Of a DNA stretch of 42,095 nt, positions 9,246 through 16,750 are shown piece by piece. The stretch lies in the NCBI GenBank assembly GCA_017533605.1, contig JAFWKF010000006.1:1-42095 (forward strand), in the 5' to 3' direction. The notes under the pieces are model-generated. The model made no database searches, was not told the DNA's origin, and saw only the letters and a list, made by a program, of their open reading frames with translations. The first letter of the stretch is position 1. Every line of letters starts with the position of its first letter. The position numbers and the translations under genes were made by a program. The stretch comes from Candidatus Saccharimonadota bacterium. GTDB lineage: Bacteria > Patescibacteriota > Saccharimonadia > Saccharimonadales > Saccharimonadaceae.

Positions 9246-10886
9246 ATGCGGAAATTCAGATTTAAGTCGGTAGTTGCTCTAGCGAACATGAAACTATCTG
9301 TTAAATCAGCTGCTATTGTGTTAGCCAGCTCAACTTTTATTTCGGCACTTTTAGGGCTTTTCCGCGATCGCTTACTAAACTCATATTACCTCGGTACTTA
9401 TCCCACCGGTATTGACGCCTACACTGCTGCTTTTACTATTCCGGATTTCATGTTTTTTATTTTAACGTCCGGCGCCCTAGCGGTTTCATTTATTCCGGTT
9501 TTCAACCAGCGTCTTGCCACTGGCAATAAAAAATCCGCCTGGGAAATGTCCGCCAGTCTATTAAATCTTTTAGCACTTTTAACCCTAGTTACTAGTGTTT
9601 TAATTATGATTTTTGCTGAACCTTTAATTCGCTACGTAGTAAGCCCAGGTCTAGACGAATCTGGTATGGTACTAGCCATCAATATGACTAGGGTGATTGC
9701 GATTAATCCATTTTTGTTTTCTATTGCCACCGTGCTCACATCCATGCAACAGGCTGTCGGGCGTTTCGTATTCTATGCCATTGCACCCACCATATATAAT
9801 ATAGGCATTATCATTGGTATTACTTGCTTTACTGGCGGAATTAACATCTTTGGCGTTCAATTGTTTGAAGGTGGTATCATGGGCGTAGCACTTGGCGTTA
9901 TTCTCGGTGCTATCATGCAACTTATCGTGGCGCTCATCGGCTTATTCGGCTTAGGCTTTGATTACTGCTTTAAAATATATTGGCGTAATCAAGGTTTCCG
10001 CACCATCCTAAGGCTCTTGCCACCTCGCTCACTTGACCAGGGAATTGATTATATTAATGCTATCGTTAGCACCAACTTATCCTCTCGTATGGGCGCCGGT
10101 GCTGTACGTTCTTTTGACCAAGCTACTACTTTGCATACCGTACCAGTTAATCTAATCGGTGTCGCAATTTCCACTGCTTTCTTTCCAAAACTCACCGACG
10201 AACTAGGCAGCGGCGACAAAGTAAAGTTTAATGATACTTTTAGGCAGGCTCTACGCACTATTATTTGGATCGCCTTACCAGTTTCTATCATTGCGTTCTT
10301 TGGTCGCGGCTACGTCACGAGCTTTATTTCCAACATCGGCAACAACGACAGTAACGGCACAATTTCTTCAATTCTCGGTATGCTCTGTATTGCTATTTTT
10401 GCCAAATCTGTTTTCCACATTGCTTCACGCGGATTTTACGCATACCAAGACACCAAAACACCATTTTATATTTCTATCTTTGCCATCGGTCTTACTATTA
10501 TTTTAGCAGTTTGGTTTTACTTACTTGGCTGGGGCGTGGATGGGCTCGGCCTCGCTCAATCTATCGGCGCCGTAATTGAAATTGTTGTTTTGTTATATAT
10601 TTTGAATCACCGCTCACACAGACAATTATTAGACAAAGCTTTTTGGAAAGCCACCTTTAGGATGGGAATTGCTACCCTGATTACCGGCTGCGTAGCCTTT
10701 TCTATGACTAAATTTATTCCACTTATGGCCACCGATAATTCGCTCGTAATTACCATTCCGAAATTCCTCCTCATCGCTTCAATTTCGGCTGCCGCCTACC
10801 TTGTGGCAAGCTATTTCTTAGACCTAAACGAAGCTAAACCGGTCTTTACTTACATCAAAAAAATACTCTTTAGAAATGCAAAATAA
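9246..10886 (+). CDS. murJ: Lipid II flippase MurJ/MviN family
   Basis: Polytopic membrane protein of 546 aa with about 14 predicted hydrophobic segments. The N-terminal hallmark region ALLGLFRDRLLNSYYLG is followed by DAYTAAFTIPDF, then SGALAVSFIPVFNQ, and later RSFDQATTLHTVPVNLIGVAISTAFFPKL, all typical of MurJ. The family flips undecaprenyl-PP-linked peptidoglycan precursor to the outer face, feeding the divergently encoded PBP. I place the start at ATG 9246 and not at GTG 9228, because a TGCTACAAT promoter occupies 9229-9237 and a transcript from it could not contain the GTG. A further in-frame ATG at 9288 is possible but would remove a basic N-terminus. Confidence 0.93.
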   Translation: MRKFRFKSVVALANMKLSVKSAAIVLASSTFISALLGLFRDRLLNSYYLGTYPTGIDAYTAAFTIPDFMFFILTSGALAVSFIPVFNQRLATGNKKSAWEMSASLLNLLALLTLVTSVLIMIFAEPLIRYVVSPGLDESGMVLAINMTRVIAINPFLFSIATVLTSMQQAVGRFVFYAIAPTIYNIGIIIGITCFTGGINIFGVQLFEGGIMGVALGVILGAIMQLIVALIGLFGLGFDYCFKIYWRNQGFRTILRLLPPRSLDQGIDYINAIVSTNLSSRMGAGAVRSFDQATTLHTVPVNLIGVAISTAFFPKLTDELGSGDKVKFNDTFRQALRTIIWIALPVSIIAFFGRGYVTSFISNIGNNDSNGTISSILGMLCIAIFAKSVFHIASRGFYAYQDTKTPFYISIFAIGLTIILAVWFYLLGWGVDGLGLAQSIGAVIEIVVLLYILNHRSHRQLLDKAFWKATFRMGIATLITGCVAFSMTKFIPLMATDNSLVITIPKFLLIASISAAAYLVASYFLDLNEAKPVFTYIKKILFRNAK

Positions 10887-10887
10887 G

Positions 10888-10896
10888 TGATATAAT
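10888..10896 (+). promoter_or_regulatory. Extended -10 promoter of the gatCAB operon (leaderless)
   Basis: TGATATAAT, hexamer 10891-10896, with the gatC ATG at 10904 (8 nt after the hexamer). It overlaps the end region of murJ by position only, as the murJ stop is at 10884-10886. Confidence 0.72.
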
Positions 10897-10903
10897 TAAT
10901 GAT

Positions 10904-11191
10904 ATGGATATAAAACGCGAGGATATCTTACATTTAGCTGACTTGTCAAAATTTGCCCTCTCTGATAAAGAAGCAGATTCGCTCGGTAAAGACCTTGATA
11001 ATATCATTAAGTATATTTCTCAACTAGATGAATTAGATACTGATAATATTAAACCTACTTATCAGGTTTTTGAAATGGAAAATATCTGGCGCGATGATGA
11101 AATTTTAGAGCAAGACGCTAAAAGAGAAGATCTACTCGCTCTTACTAAAGAAGCTAAAAATAATCAAATAAAGGTGCCAAAAGTTCTATGA
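10904..11191 (+). CDS. gatC: Asp-tRNA(Asn)/Glu-tRNA(Gln) amidotransferase subunit C
   Basis: A 95-aa GatC, about the family length. It has the conserved start IKREDILHLADLSKFALSD and the ISQLDELDTDNIKPTYQVFEMENIWRDDE segment that wraps around GatA and reaches GatB. The complex converts misacylated Glu-tRNA(Gln) and/or Asp-tRNA(Asn) to the correct amide form, so this organism probably lacks at least one of GlnRS and AsnRS. It is the first gene of the operon, and its stop overlaps the gatA ATG by 4 nt. Confidence 0.92.
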   Translation: MDIKREDILHLADLSKFALSDKEADSLGKDLDNIIKYISQLDELDTDNIKPTYQVFEMENIWRDDEILEQDAKREDLLALTKEAKNNQIKVPKVL

Positions 11192-12561
11192 AAATTGCAA
11201 GTAAATCTCTTACAGCCGAAAAACTAGTCCGCGATGCACTAGAAAAAGCTAAGCACTACGCCGACTACAATATTTTCACCTTTCTAGACGAAGAAGGCGC
11301 TATCGCTCGCGCCAAAGAAATTGACACCAAAATTAAAAAAGGTGAAAAAGTCGGCCGTCTTGCTGGCGTACCATACGCCTTAAAGGATAATTTCTTAAGC
11401 CCGCGCGGTGAAACCACCGCATCAGCACATATTTTACAAGGTTTTACTTCACCTATTACCGCCACCGCTGTTACTAAACTAGAAGCCGAAGGTGCAATTA
11501 TGATCGGCCGCACCAACATGGATGCTTTTGCTCACGGCTCATCTACCGAAAACTCCTATTTTGGCCCCACTTTAAACTCACACGACAAAGAACGCGTTTC
11601 TGGTGGCTCTTCCGGTGGTTCAGCCGTGTCTGTAGCCCTAGATATTGTAGAATTTGCTACTGGTACCGACACCGGTGGTTCTATCCGCCAACCTGCTTCT
11701 TTTAACGGCATTTATGGCTTGAAACCAACTTACGGCTGTATTTCTAGATACGGCGTAGTTGCTATGGCTTCTTCTACTGACTGTATTGGCTTTTTCACTA
11801 AAAACCCTGACGACATGGATCTTTTGATGTCCATCGCTAGCGGCCAAGACCCCAAAGACATGACCACATTGCCAGATTATTATAATGAGGAAAGCGAACA
11901 AAAAGCTCATTACCGTATCGGCATCATTAAAGACTTTGATAATGAATCTGTCAATTCGGAGATTCGCACTGCGCTAGAAACTAAGTGCGACCTCTTAAAA
12001 TCCAAGGGTCACGAAATAGTTGAACTTAAAATGCCTAGCCTAAAATATGCTCTTGCTGCATATTACATCATTGTCCCAGCCGAAATCGCCAGCAACCTGT
12101 CGCGCTACGACGGTGTTCGTTATGGTTTTCGCTCTAAAAACTCTGAAGATTTAGACGCTCTATATAACAACACGCGTAGCGAAGGCTTCATGCCAGAAAA
12201 CAAACGCCGCATTATGATCGGTAACTTCGTATTATCTAGTGGTTTTTACGATGCTTACTTCTTAAAAGCCGCTAAAGCCCGCTCTCTCATCATCAAAGAA
12301 TACGAAAATGCCTTCAAAAAATGTGATTTCATTTTAACCCCAGTTGCACCAAACCCAGCCTTTAAACTTGGCGAGAAAATAAACGATCCAGTAGCCATGT
12401 ACCTAGAAGACGTCATGAGCGTACCTCTAAATCTCGCCGGCGTACCCGGGCTTACTATTCCAGCAGGAGAAACCAAATCCGGTCTGCCACTAGGCCTACA
12501 ATTAATCGGTCCTCGCCGTAGCGATAAAGCATTAATTAAATTTAGCAAGGAGTTAATCTAA
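11188..12561 (+). CDS. gatA: Amidotransferase subunit A (glutamine amidase)
   Basis: Amidase-signature protein of 457 aa, slightly shorter than the usual ~485. The catalytic Lys-cisSer-Ser triad is visible: Lys66 in YALKDNF, Ser141 in SGGSSGGSA and Ser165 in TDTGGSIRQP; the 75- and 24-residue spacings are those of known GatA enzymes. It liberates ammonia from glutamine and passes it to GatB. It starts inside the gatC stop (ATGA overlap) and its TAA overlaps the next ATG by one base. The C-terminus is trimmed compared with longer homologs. Confidence 0.96.
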   Translation: MKIASKSLTAEKLVRDALEKAKHYADYNIFTFLDEEGAIARAKEIDTKIKKGEKVGRLAGVPYALKDNFLSPRGETTASAHILQGFTSPITATAVTKLEAEGAIMIGRTNMDAFAHGSSTENSYFGPTLNSHDKERVSGGSSGGSAVSVALDIVEFATGTDTGGSIRQPASFNGIYGLKPTYGCISRYGVVAMASSTDCIGFFTKNPDDMDLLMSIASGQDPKDMTTLPDYYNEESEQKAHYRIGIIKDFDNESVNSEIRTALETKCDLLKSKGHEIVELKMPSLKYALAAYYIIVPAEIASNLSRYDGVRYGFRSKNSEDLDALYNNTRSEGFMPENKRRIMIGNFVLSSGFYDAYFLKAAKARSLIIKEYENAFKKCDFILTPVAPNPAFKLGEKINDPVAMYLEDVMSVPLNLAGVPGLTIPAGETKSGLPLGLQLIGPRRSDKALIKFSKELI

Positions 12562-12980
12562 TGGATGGTGGAGTAGTTACCTTTATCCTAGCAATCTTAA
12601 TCGTGGCAGTTTTTGTATTTGTCGCTATTCTGCTCACCGGCAAACGTAAATATATTTTTAATCGCGAAGCCTACCAAACCAAGTTTTTATCAATTGAAAA
12701 CAAGTTAAACAAAGACAACCCCACCAGCTTTACCGCTACCATTATAGAGGCAGACAAACTTCTAGACAAAGCCCTAAATGAAATGGGCATCCCTGGTAAA
12801 ACCATGGGGGATCGCCTTAAAAAATCCGGCGACAAATTCGGCAATCTTAACGCCGTTTGGCGCGCCCACAAACTCCGTAACGCCATCGCTCACGAATCAG
12901 ACCTAGAAATCAGCTACAAACAAGCATATAACGCATTAGAGATTTACAAGCAAGCTCTAAAAGATTTGGGGGCAATATGA
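12561..12980 (+). CDS. Membrane-anchored HEPN-like protein within the gat operon
   Basis: A 139-aa protein of unknown function encoded between gatA and gatB, overlapping both by 1-4 nt with an AAGGAG Shine-Dalgarno inside gatA. One N-terminal membrane helix (about residues 5-27) is followed by a basic stop-transfer (GKRK) and an all-alpha cytoplasmic domain. The segment VWRAHKLRNAIAHESD contains Arg106-x4-His111, the Rx4-6H motif seen in HEPN RNase/RNA-binding domains. That suggests a membrane-bound HEPN domain, though short RNxxAH motifs also occur in inactive relatives. Co-translation with GatCAB hints at a link to tRNA or translation but may only be operon packing. Confidence 0.8.
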   Translation: MDGGVVTFILAILIVAVFVFVAILLTGKRKYIFNREAYQTKFLSIENKLNKDNPTSFTATIIEADKLLDKALNEMGIPGKTMGDRLKKSGDKFGNLNAVWRAHKLRNAIAHESDLEISYKQAYNALEIYKQALKDLGAI

Positions 12981-14398
12981 GTAATACTAAATATATTCCG
13001 ACCATCGGTATTGAATGCCACGTCCAGCTAGCAACTAAAACCAAGCTTTTTTCCGAAGTAGATAACGACGCCAGAGGTAAAGAGCCTAATTCCTGTGTTT
13101 CACCTGTAGATTACGCCCTACCCGGCATGTTGCCAAGATTGAACGGCGAAGCCATCCGTCTAGCAATTTTAGCTGGCCGCGCCATGAATTGCGAAATCAA
13201 CTCCCATTCTCGCTTTGATCGCAAACACTACTTTTACCCAGATTCACCTAAAGGCTATCAGATTACTCAGTTTTACGAGCCAATCATCGGCGAAGGCTAT
13301 GTAGAATTGCCCTCTGGTACTAAAATCCGCATTGAACACGCCCACCTAGAAGGCGACGCTGGCAAACTCACTCACTATGATTCTTATTCACTAGTGGATC
13401 TAAACCGCGTAGATACGCCACTAATTGAAATCGTTTCCATGCCAGATATTCACTCTGCTAAAGACGCCCACGATTATTGCAAAGAACTCTGGCGTCTCAT
13501 GACATTTGCTGGCGTATCCTATGGCGACCTCTACAACGGAAATATGCGCTTTGATGTTAATATTTCGCTCGCACCAGAGGGCGCCAAAAAACTCGGCACC
13601 CGTGCCGAAATCAAAAACCTCAATTCCTTTAGATCAGTTGAACGCGCTGCCGAATATGAAATTATCCGCCAAACTAAAATCTACGAGAAAGGCGAAAAAG
13701 TCGTCCAAGAAACCCGTGGCTGGAACGATGCCTCTGGTAAAACCACCACTCAGCGCTCTAAAGAAGAGGCCAAAGATTACCGCTATATGCCAGAACCAGA
13801 TCTTCCGCCTATTAATCTCTCTGATGATTTCATTGAAACCGAATCGGCCAAACTTCCACCTATGCCAGCCGATTATCGCAAGATTTTCAAGGGTAAAATC
13901 CCAGAGGATATCCTTGAACTCTTGCTTGATTATCCTAAACTCGCCGAAAAATTAAACGATACCGATGAAAAATATGCTAAAAACATCGCTAATCTGTTTA
14001 CCTCTGTTTTATTAGCCGAAGAAAAATCCGCCGAATATCTCAATGATTTACCATCTACTAAAGACTTAAACGAACTCGCCGAGATGAACGAGAATAAAGA
14101 ACTTAGCTCTACCGCCACTAAAGAGGTGTTCTTAAGATTATTTGACCCCCAAATGAAACATCGTGGCGCCAAAAACATCGCTAAAGAACTGGGGTTAATC
14201 CAAGAAAATGACCTCGGCGCCCTAGAAAAAATCGTAGATGCTGTACTTGCTAAACCGGAGACCAAAAAAGCCCAAGAAGATTATAGAAACGGGGAACAAA
14301 AGGTAATTGGCTTCCTGATCGGCCAAGTCATGAAAGAATCTAAGGGTAAAGCTAACCCCTCTGCCGTTCAAGAGATTATCAAGCAAAAATTAGCCTAA
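12977..14398 (+). CDS. gatB: Amidotransferase subunit B
   Basis: A 473-aa GatB, full length. The start IGIECHVQLATKTKLFSEVDND matches the family kinase-like domain, with the metal/ATP-site region SRFDRKHYFYPDSPKGYQITQF and the hallmark DLNRVDTPLIEIVS. The C-terminal half carries the helical and YqeY-like tail domains that grip the tRNA (VIGFLIGQVMKESKGKANP near the end). GatB phosphorylates the misacylated aminoacyl-tRNA and amidates it with ammonia from GatA. The ATG overlaps the stop of the preceding membrane gene by 4 nt, and a G-rich stretch (GGGGGC) 5' of it may serve as ribosome binding site. Confidence 0.96.
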   Translation: MSNTKYIPTIGIECHVQLATKTKLFSEVDNDARGKEPNSCVSPVDYALPGMLPRLNGEAIRLAILAGRAMNCEINSHSRFDRKHYFYPDSPKGYQITQFYEPIIGEGYVELPSGTKIRIEHAHLEGDAGKLTHYDSYSLVDLNRVDTPLIEIVSMPDIHSAKDAHDYCKELWRLMTFAGVSYGDLYNGNMRFDVNISLAPEGAKKLGTRAEIKNLNSFRSVERAAEYEIIRQTKIYEKGEKVVQETRGWNDASGKTTTQRSKEEAKDYRYMPEPDLPPINLSDDFIETESAKLPPMPADYRKIFKGKIPEDILELLLDYPKLAEKLNDTDEKYAKNIANLFTSVLLAEEKSAEYLNDLPSTKDLNELAEMNENKELSSTATKEVFLRLFDPQMKHRGAKNIAKELGLIQENDLGALEKIVDAVLAKPETKKAQEDYRNGEQKVIGFLIGQVMKESKGKANPSAVQEIIKQKLA

Positions 14399-14402
14399 TT
14401 TA

Positions 14403-14431
14403 TTGACTTTTTTTGCAAAGTGTGATATAAT
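14403..14431 (+). promoter_or_regulatory. Strong promoter of a small RNA gene
   Basis: -35 TTGACT (14403-14408), 17-nt spacer, extended -10 TGATATAAT (hexamer 14426-14431). Together with the small-RNA and spaA-gene promoters it is among the few here with both a good -35 and -10. Expected +1 is near 14438. Confidence 0.8.
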
Positions 14432-14437
14432 AAAAGC

Positions 14438-14524
14438 GTATCAACCCTCCTGATACAAAGGGCGGTTCGCCTCCGCTCTACCACCCCTCACTGCCCTGGG
14501 CTTTATGCTCGGGGCATTTTCATT
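14438..14524 (+). ncRNA. Candidate small RNA of about 85 nt
   Basis: Stretch between gatB and fusA with a consensus-like promoter and its own terminator but no ORF. The predicted RNA begins with a perfect 6-bp hairpin (14438-14443 with 14451-14456), then a GGCGG-TTCGCCT-CCGCT hairpin (near 14460-14477), a C-rich single-stranded stretch (CTACCACCCCTCACTG), and the terminator helix. fusA has a separate -10 box downstream, so this is not simply the fusA leader. It does not contain the GGAAGCAG core of SRP RNA. Function unknown; the exposed C-rich segment could pair with purine-rich ribosome binding sites. Confidence 0.62.
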
Positions 14525-14532
14525 GTTTTTTT
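14492..14532 (+). terminator. Rho-independent terminator of the small RNA
   Basis: A 10-bp stem (14492-14501 with 14507-14516, two G-U pairs) with a TTTAT loop is followed by TTTT and, after a short gap, seven more T. Confidence 0.75.
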
Positions 14533-14542
14533 AAAACAAATG

Positions 14543-14551
14543 TGCTAAAAT
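14543..14551 (+). promoter_or_regulatory. fusA promoter (-10)
   Basis: TGCTAAAAT, hexamer 14546-14551. The predicted leader is about 54 nt and ends with the Shine-Dalgarno AAAGGAG at 14602-14608, in contrast to the leaderless genes. Confidence 0.6.
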
Positions 14552-14611
14552 GAACAAAAGTCTTATTTTTCTTGTCTATGCGAGAAAACAATTAAATTAA
14601 TAAAGGAGTAT

Positions 14612-16711
14612 ATGGCTACTGCGAACAACGATCTCAGTAAACTGCGCAATATTGGTATTATTGCCCATATTGATGCAGGTAAAACTACCACCAGTGAAGC
14701 AATTCTATATCGCACTGGTTTAAAGCATAAAATTGATTTAGTCAAAGGTGGCACCGGTGGTGCTGATACCGACTGGATGGAACAGGAAAAGGAACGTGGT
14801 ATCACGATTACTTCTGCTGCCGTTACTGTATATTGGAAAAACCATCAAATCAACATTATCGACACCCCAGGGCACATTGATTTCACCGCCGAGGTGGAAC
14901 GCTCACTCCGCGTACTTGACGGCGCAGTAGTCGTTTTTGATGGCAAAATGGGTGTAGAAGCTCAATCTGAGACCGTTTGGCGTCAAGCCACCAAATATGG
15001 TATTCCACGTATCTGTTTTGTTAACAAAATCAACCAAATCGGCGGTGATTTTTACAAATCCCTCGATTCCATTCACAAACGTCTCTCTAAAAACGCTGTA
15101 GCCATTCATTTACCAATTGGTTTTGAAAAAGACATTTGTGGTCTTGTTGATTTAGTTGATATGAAGGCTTACACCTACAAAGATTACGCCGATCATGAGC
15201 TTACCGTAGGAGAAATTCCAGCCGACATGGTAGAAAAAGCCAAAAATGCTCGCTCTATGCTCGTAGAAGAAGCCGTCCAAGCCGACGAAGCTTTGATGGA
15301 TAAATACTTCAACGAAGGCGAAGAATCAATCACGATTGATGAACTTAAAGCTGCTCTTAGAAAACGCGTCCTTGATGGCGATTTCTTCCTAGTAACCGGT
15401 GGTGATGGTCGTGGTGTAATCGTAGAAAAGGTCCTAGACCTCATGACCGATTATCTTCCTAGCCCATTAGATCGTGACCAAGGTCAAACCGTAGGTACCG
15501 ATCCGAAAACTGGCGATCAGATTATTCGTAAAGCCGACGACAAAGAACCTCTTACTGCCCTCGCTTTCAAAATTGCCACTGACCCATTCGTAGGTAAATT
15601 AATCTTTATCCGCGTTTACGCTGGTAAACTCAAATCGGGTGACACCGTTCTCAATGTCTCAACCGGCGACAAAGAGCGTATCGGCCGTTTAGTCCGTATG
15701 CATGCCAATGATCGTAAAGACATTTCAGAAATCGGCGCTGGCGACATCGCTGCCGTGGTAGGTTTAAAGAGCTGCACAACTGGTACTACGCTTTGTGCTC
15801 CATCTAGCCCAATTTTACTAGAATCTATCGAGTTCCCAGACCCACCAGTATCTATTGCCGTTGAACCAAAAACTAAAGCCGACCAAGAAAAAATGGGTCT
15901 TGGCCTCTCAAAACTAGCTGAAGAAGATCCAACCTTCCGCGTTCATACTGATGAAGAAACTGGCCAAACCATTATTTCTGGCATGGGCGAATTACACCTA
16001 GAAATTATTATTGATCGCTTAAAACGTGAGCACAATGTAGAAGCTAACACTGGCGCCCCACAAGTAGCCTACCGCGAAACCATTCGTGGCACCGCCGAAG
16101 CCCAAGGTAAACACATCAAGCAGTCCGGTGGTCGCGGCCAATATGGTGACGTTTGGATTAAATTTGAGCCAAATGAACCAGGGAAAGGCTTTGAATTTAT
16201 TGACCAAATTAAAGGTGGCGTGGTTCCTCAAGAATACCGCAAGCCAGTCCAAAAGGGTATTGAAGATACACTCGCTGGCGGCGTTATTGCTGGTTACCCA
16301 GTAGTAGATATTAAAGCCACACTTTACGATGGTAGCTACCACGATGTAGACTCATCTGAGCTCGCCTTCACCTTAGCAGGTGCACTTGCTACCCGCGAAG
16401 GTATCAAAAAGGCTAACCCAGTACTCTTAGAGCCTGTCATGAAAATGGAAATTACTACTCCAGAAGAATTCATGGGTGACGTGATTGGTGACATCAACTC
16501 TCGCCGCGGTCGCATCGACGAAATGGAAGATTTAAATGGTGGTGCTAAGCTTATTAAAGCTTTCTGTCCACTTGCTAATCTCTTTGGTTACACCGGCGAT
16601 TTACGTGGTATGACCCAAGGTCGTGCTGCTTCTTCTATGGAACTCTTCGCTTACGAAGAAGTACCACCTAACGTAGCTCAAGAAATCATCGAAAAACGAA
16701 ACTCTAAATAA
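14612..16711 (+). CDS. fusA: Elongation factor G
   Basis: Translocation GTPase, 699 aa, full length with domains I-V. G1 is AHIDAGKTT (18-26), the switch I end RGITI (62-66), G3 DTPGH (84-88); the C-terminal part has GGVVPQEYRKPVQKGIEDTL and the domain V region near MKMEITTPEEFMGDVIGDINSRRG. Unusually, the G4 guanine-recognition motif reads NKIN (138-141) instead of NKxD, with AAC at 15032-15034. EF-Tu in this same window keeps NKMD. The gene stands alone with its own promoter, Shine-Dalgarno and terminator; it is not next to rpsL/rpsG. Confidence 0.97.
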   Translation: MATANNDLSKLRNIGIIAHIDAGKTTTSEAILYRTGLKHKIDLVKGGTGGADTDWMEQEKERGITITSAAVTVYWKNHQINIIDTPGHIDFTAEVERSLRVLDGAVVVFDGKMGVEAQSETVWRQATKYGIPRICFVNKINQIGGDFYKSLDSIHKRLSKNAVAIHLPIGFEKDICGLVDLVDMKAYTYKDYADHELTVGEIPADMVEKAKNARSMLVEEAVQADEALMDKYFNEGEESITIDELKAALRKRVLDGDFFLVTGGDGRGVIVEKVLDLMTDYLPSPLDRDQGQTVGTDPKTGDQIIRKADDKEPLTALAFKIATDPFVGKLIFIRVYAGKLKSGDTVLNVSTGDKERIGRLVRMHANDRKDISEIGAGDIAAVVGLKSCTTGTTLCAPSSPILLESIEFPDPPVSIAVEPKTKADQEKMGLGLSKLAEEDPTFRVHTDEETGQTIISGMGELHLEIIIDRLKREHNVEANTGAPQVAYRETIRGTAEAQGKHIKQSGGRGQYGDVWIKFEPNEPGKGFEFIDQIKGGVVPQEYRKPVQKGIEDTLAGGVIAGYPVVDIKATLYDGSYHDVDSSELAFTLAGALATREGIKKANPVLLEPVMKMEITTPEEFMGDVIGDINSRRGRIDEMEDLNGGAKLIKAFCPLANLFGYTGDLRGMTQGRAASSMELFAYEEVPPNVAQEIIEKRNSK

Positions 16712-16724
16712 CAAACAACAAAAA

Positions 16725-16747
16725 ACCGGCCAGAAGGCCGGTTTTTT
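16725..16747. terminator. Bidirectional terminator between fusA and the surface protein gene
   Basis: The stem ACCGGCC/GGCCGGT (16725-16731, 16736-16742) has an AGAA loop with an A-run on the left and a T-run on the right, so it can end transcripts from both convergent genes. Confidence 0.9.
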
Positions 16748-16750
16748 GTC

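Noticed and set aside
14459-14483. tRNA-like T-arm GGCGG-TTCGCCT-CCGCT followed by CTACCA
   Set aside because: Invariant A58 is missing, only about 20 nt lie between the promoter start and the arm, and no D or anticodon arm exists; treated as a hairpin of the small RNA.
14478-14490. Base-pairing of the small RNA C-rich region with the metK leader
   Set aside because: Only 7 complementary bases (CCCTCAC with GTGAGGG); expected by chance for such C- and G-rich stretches.
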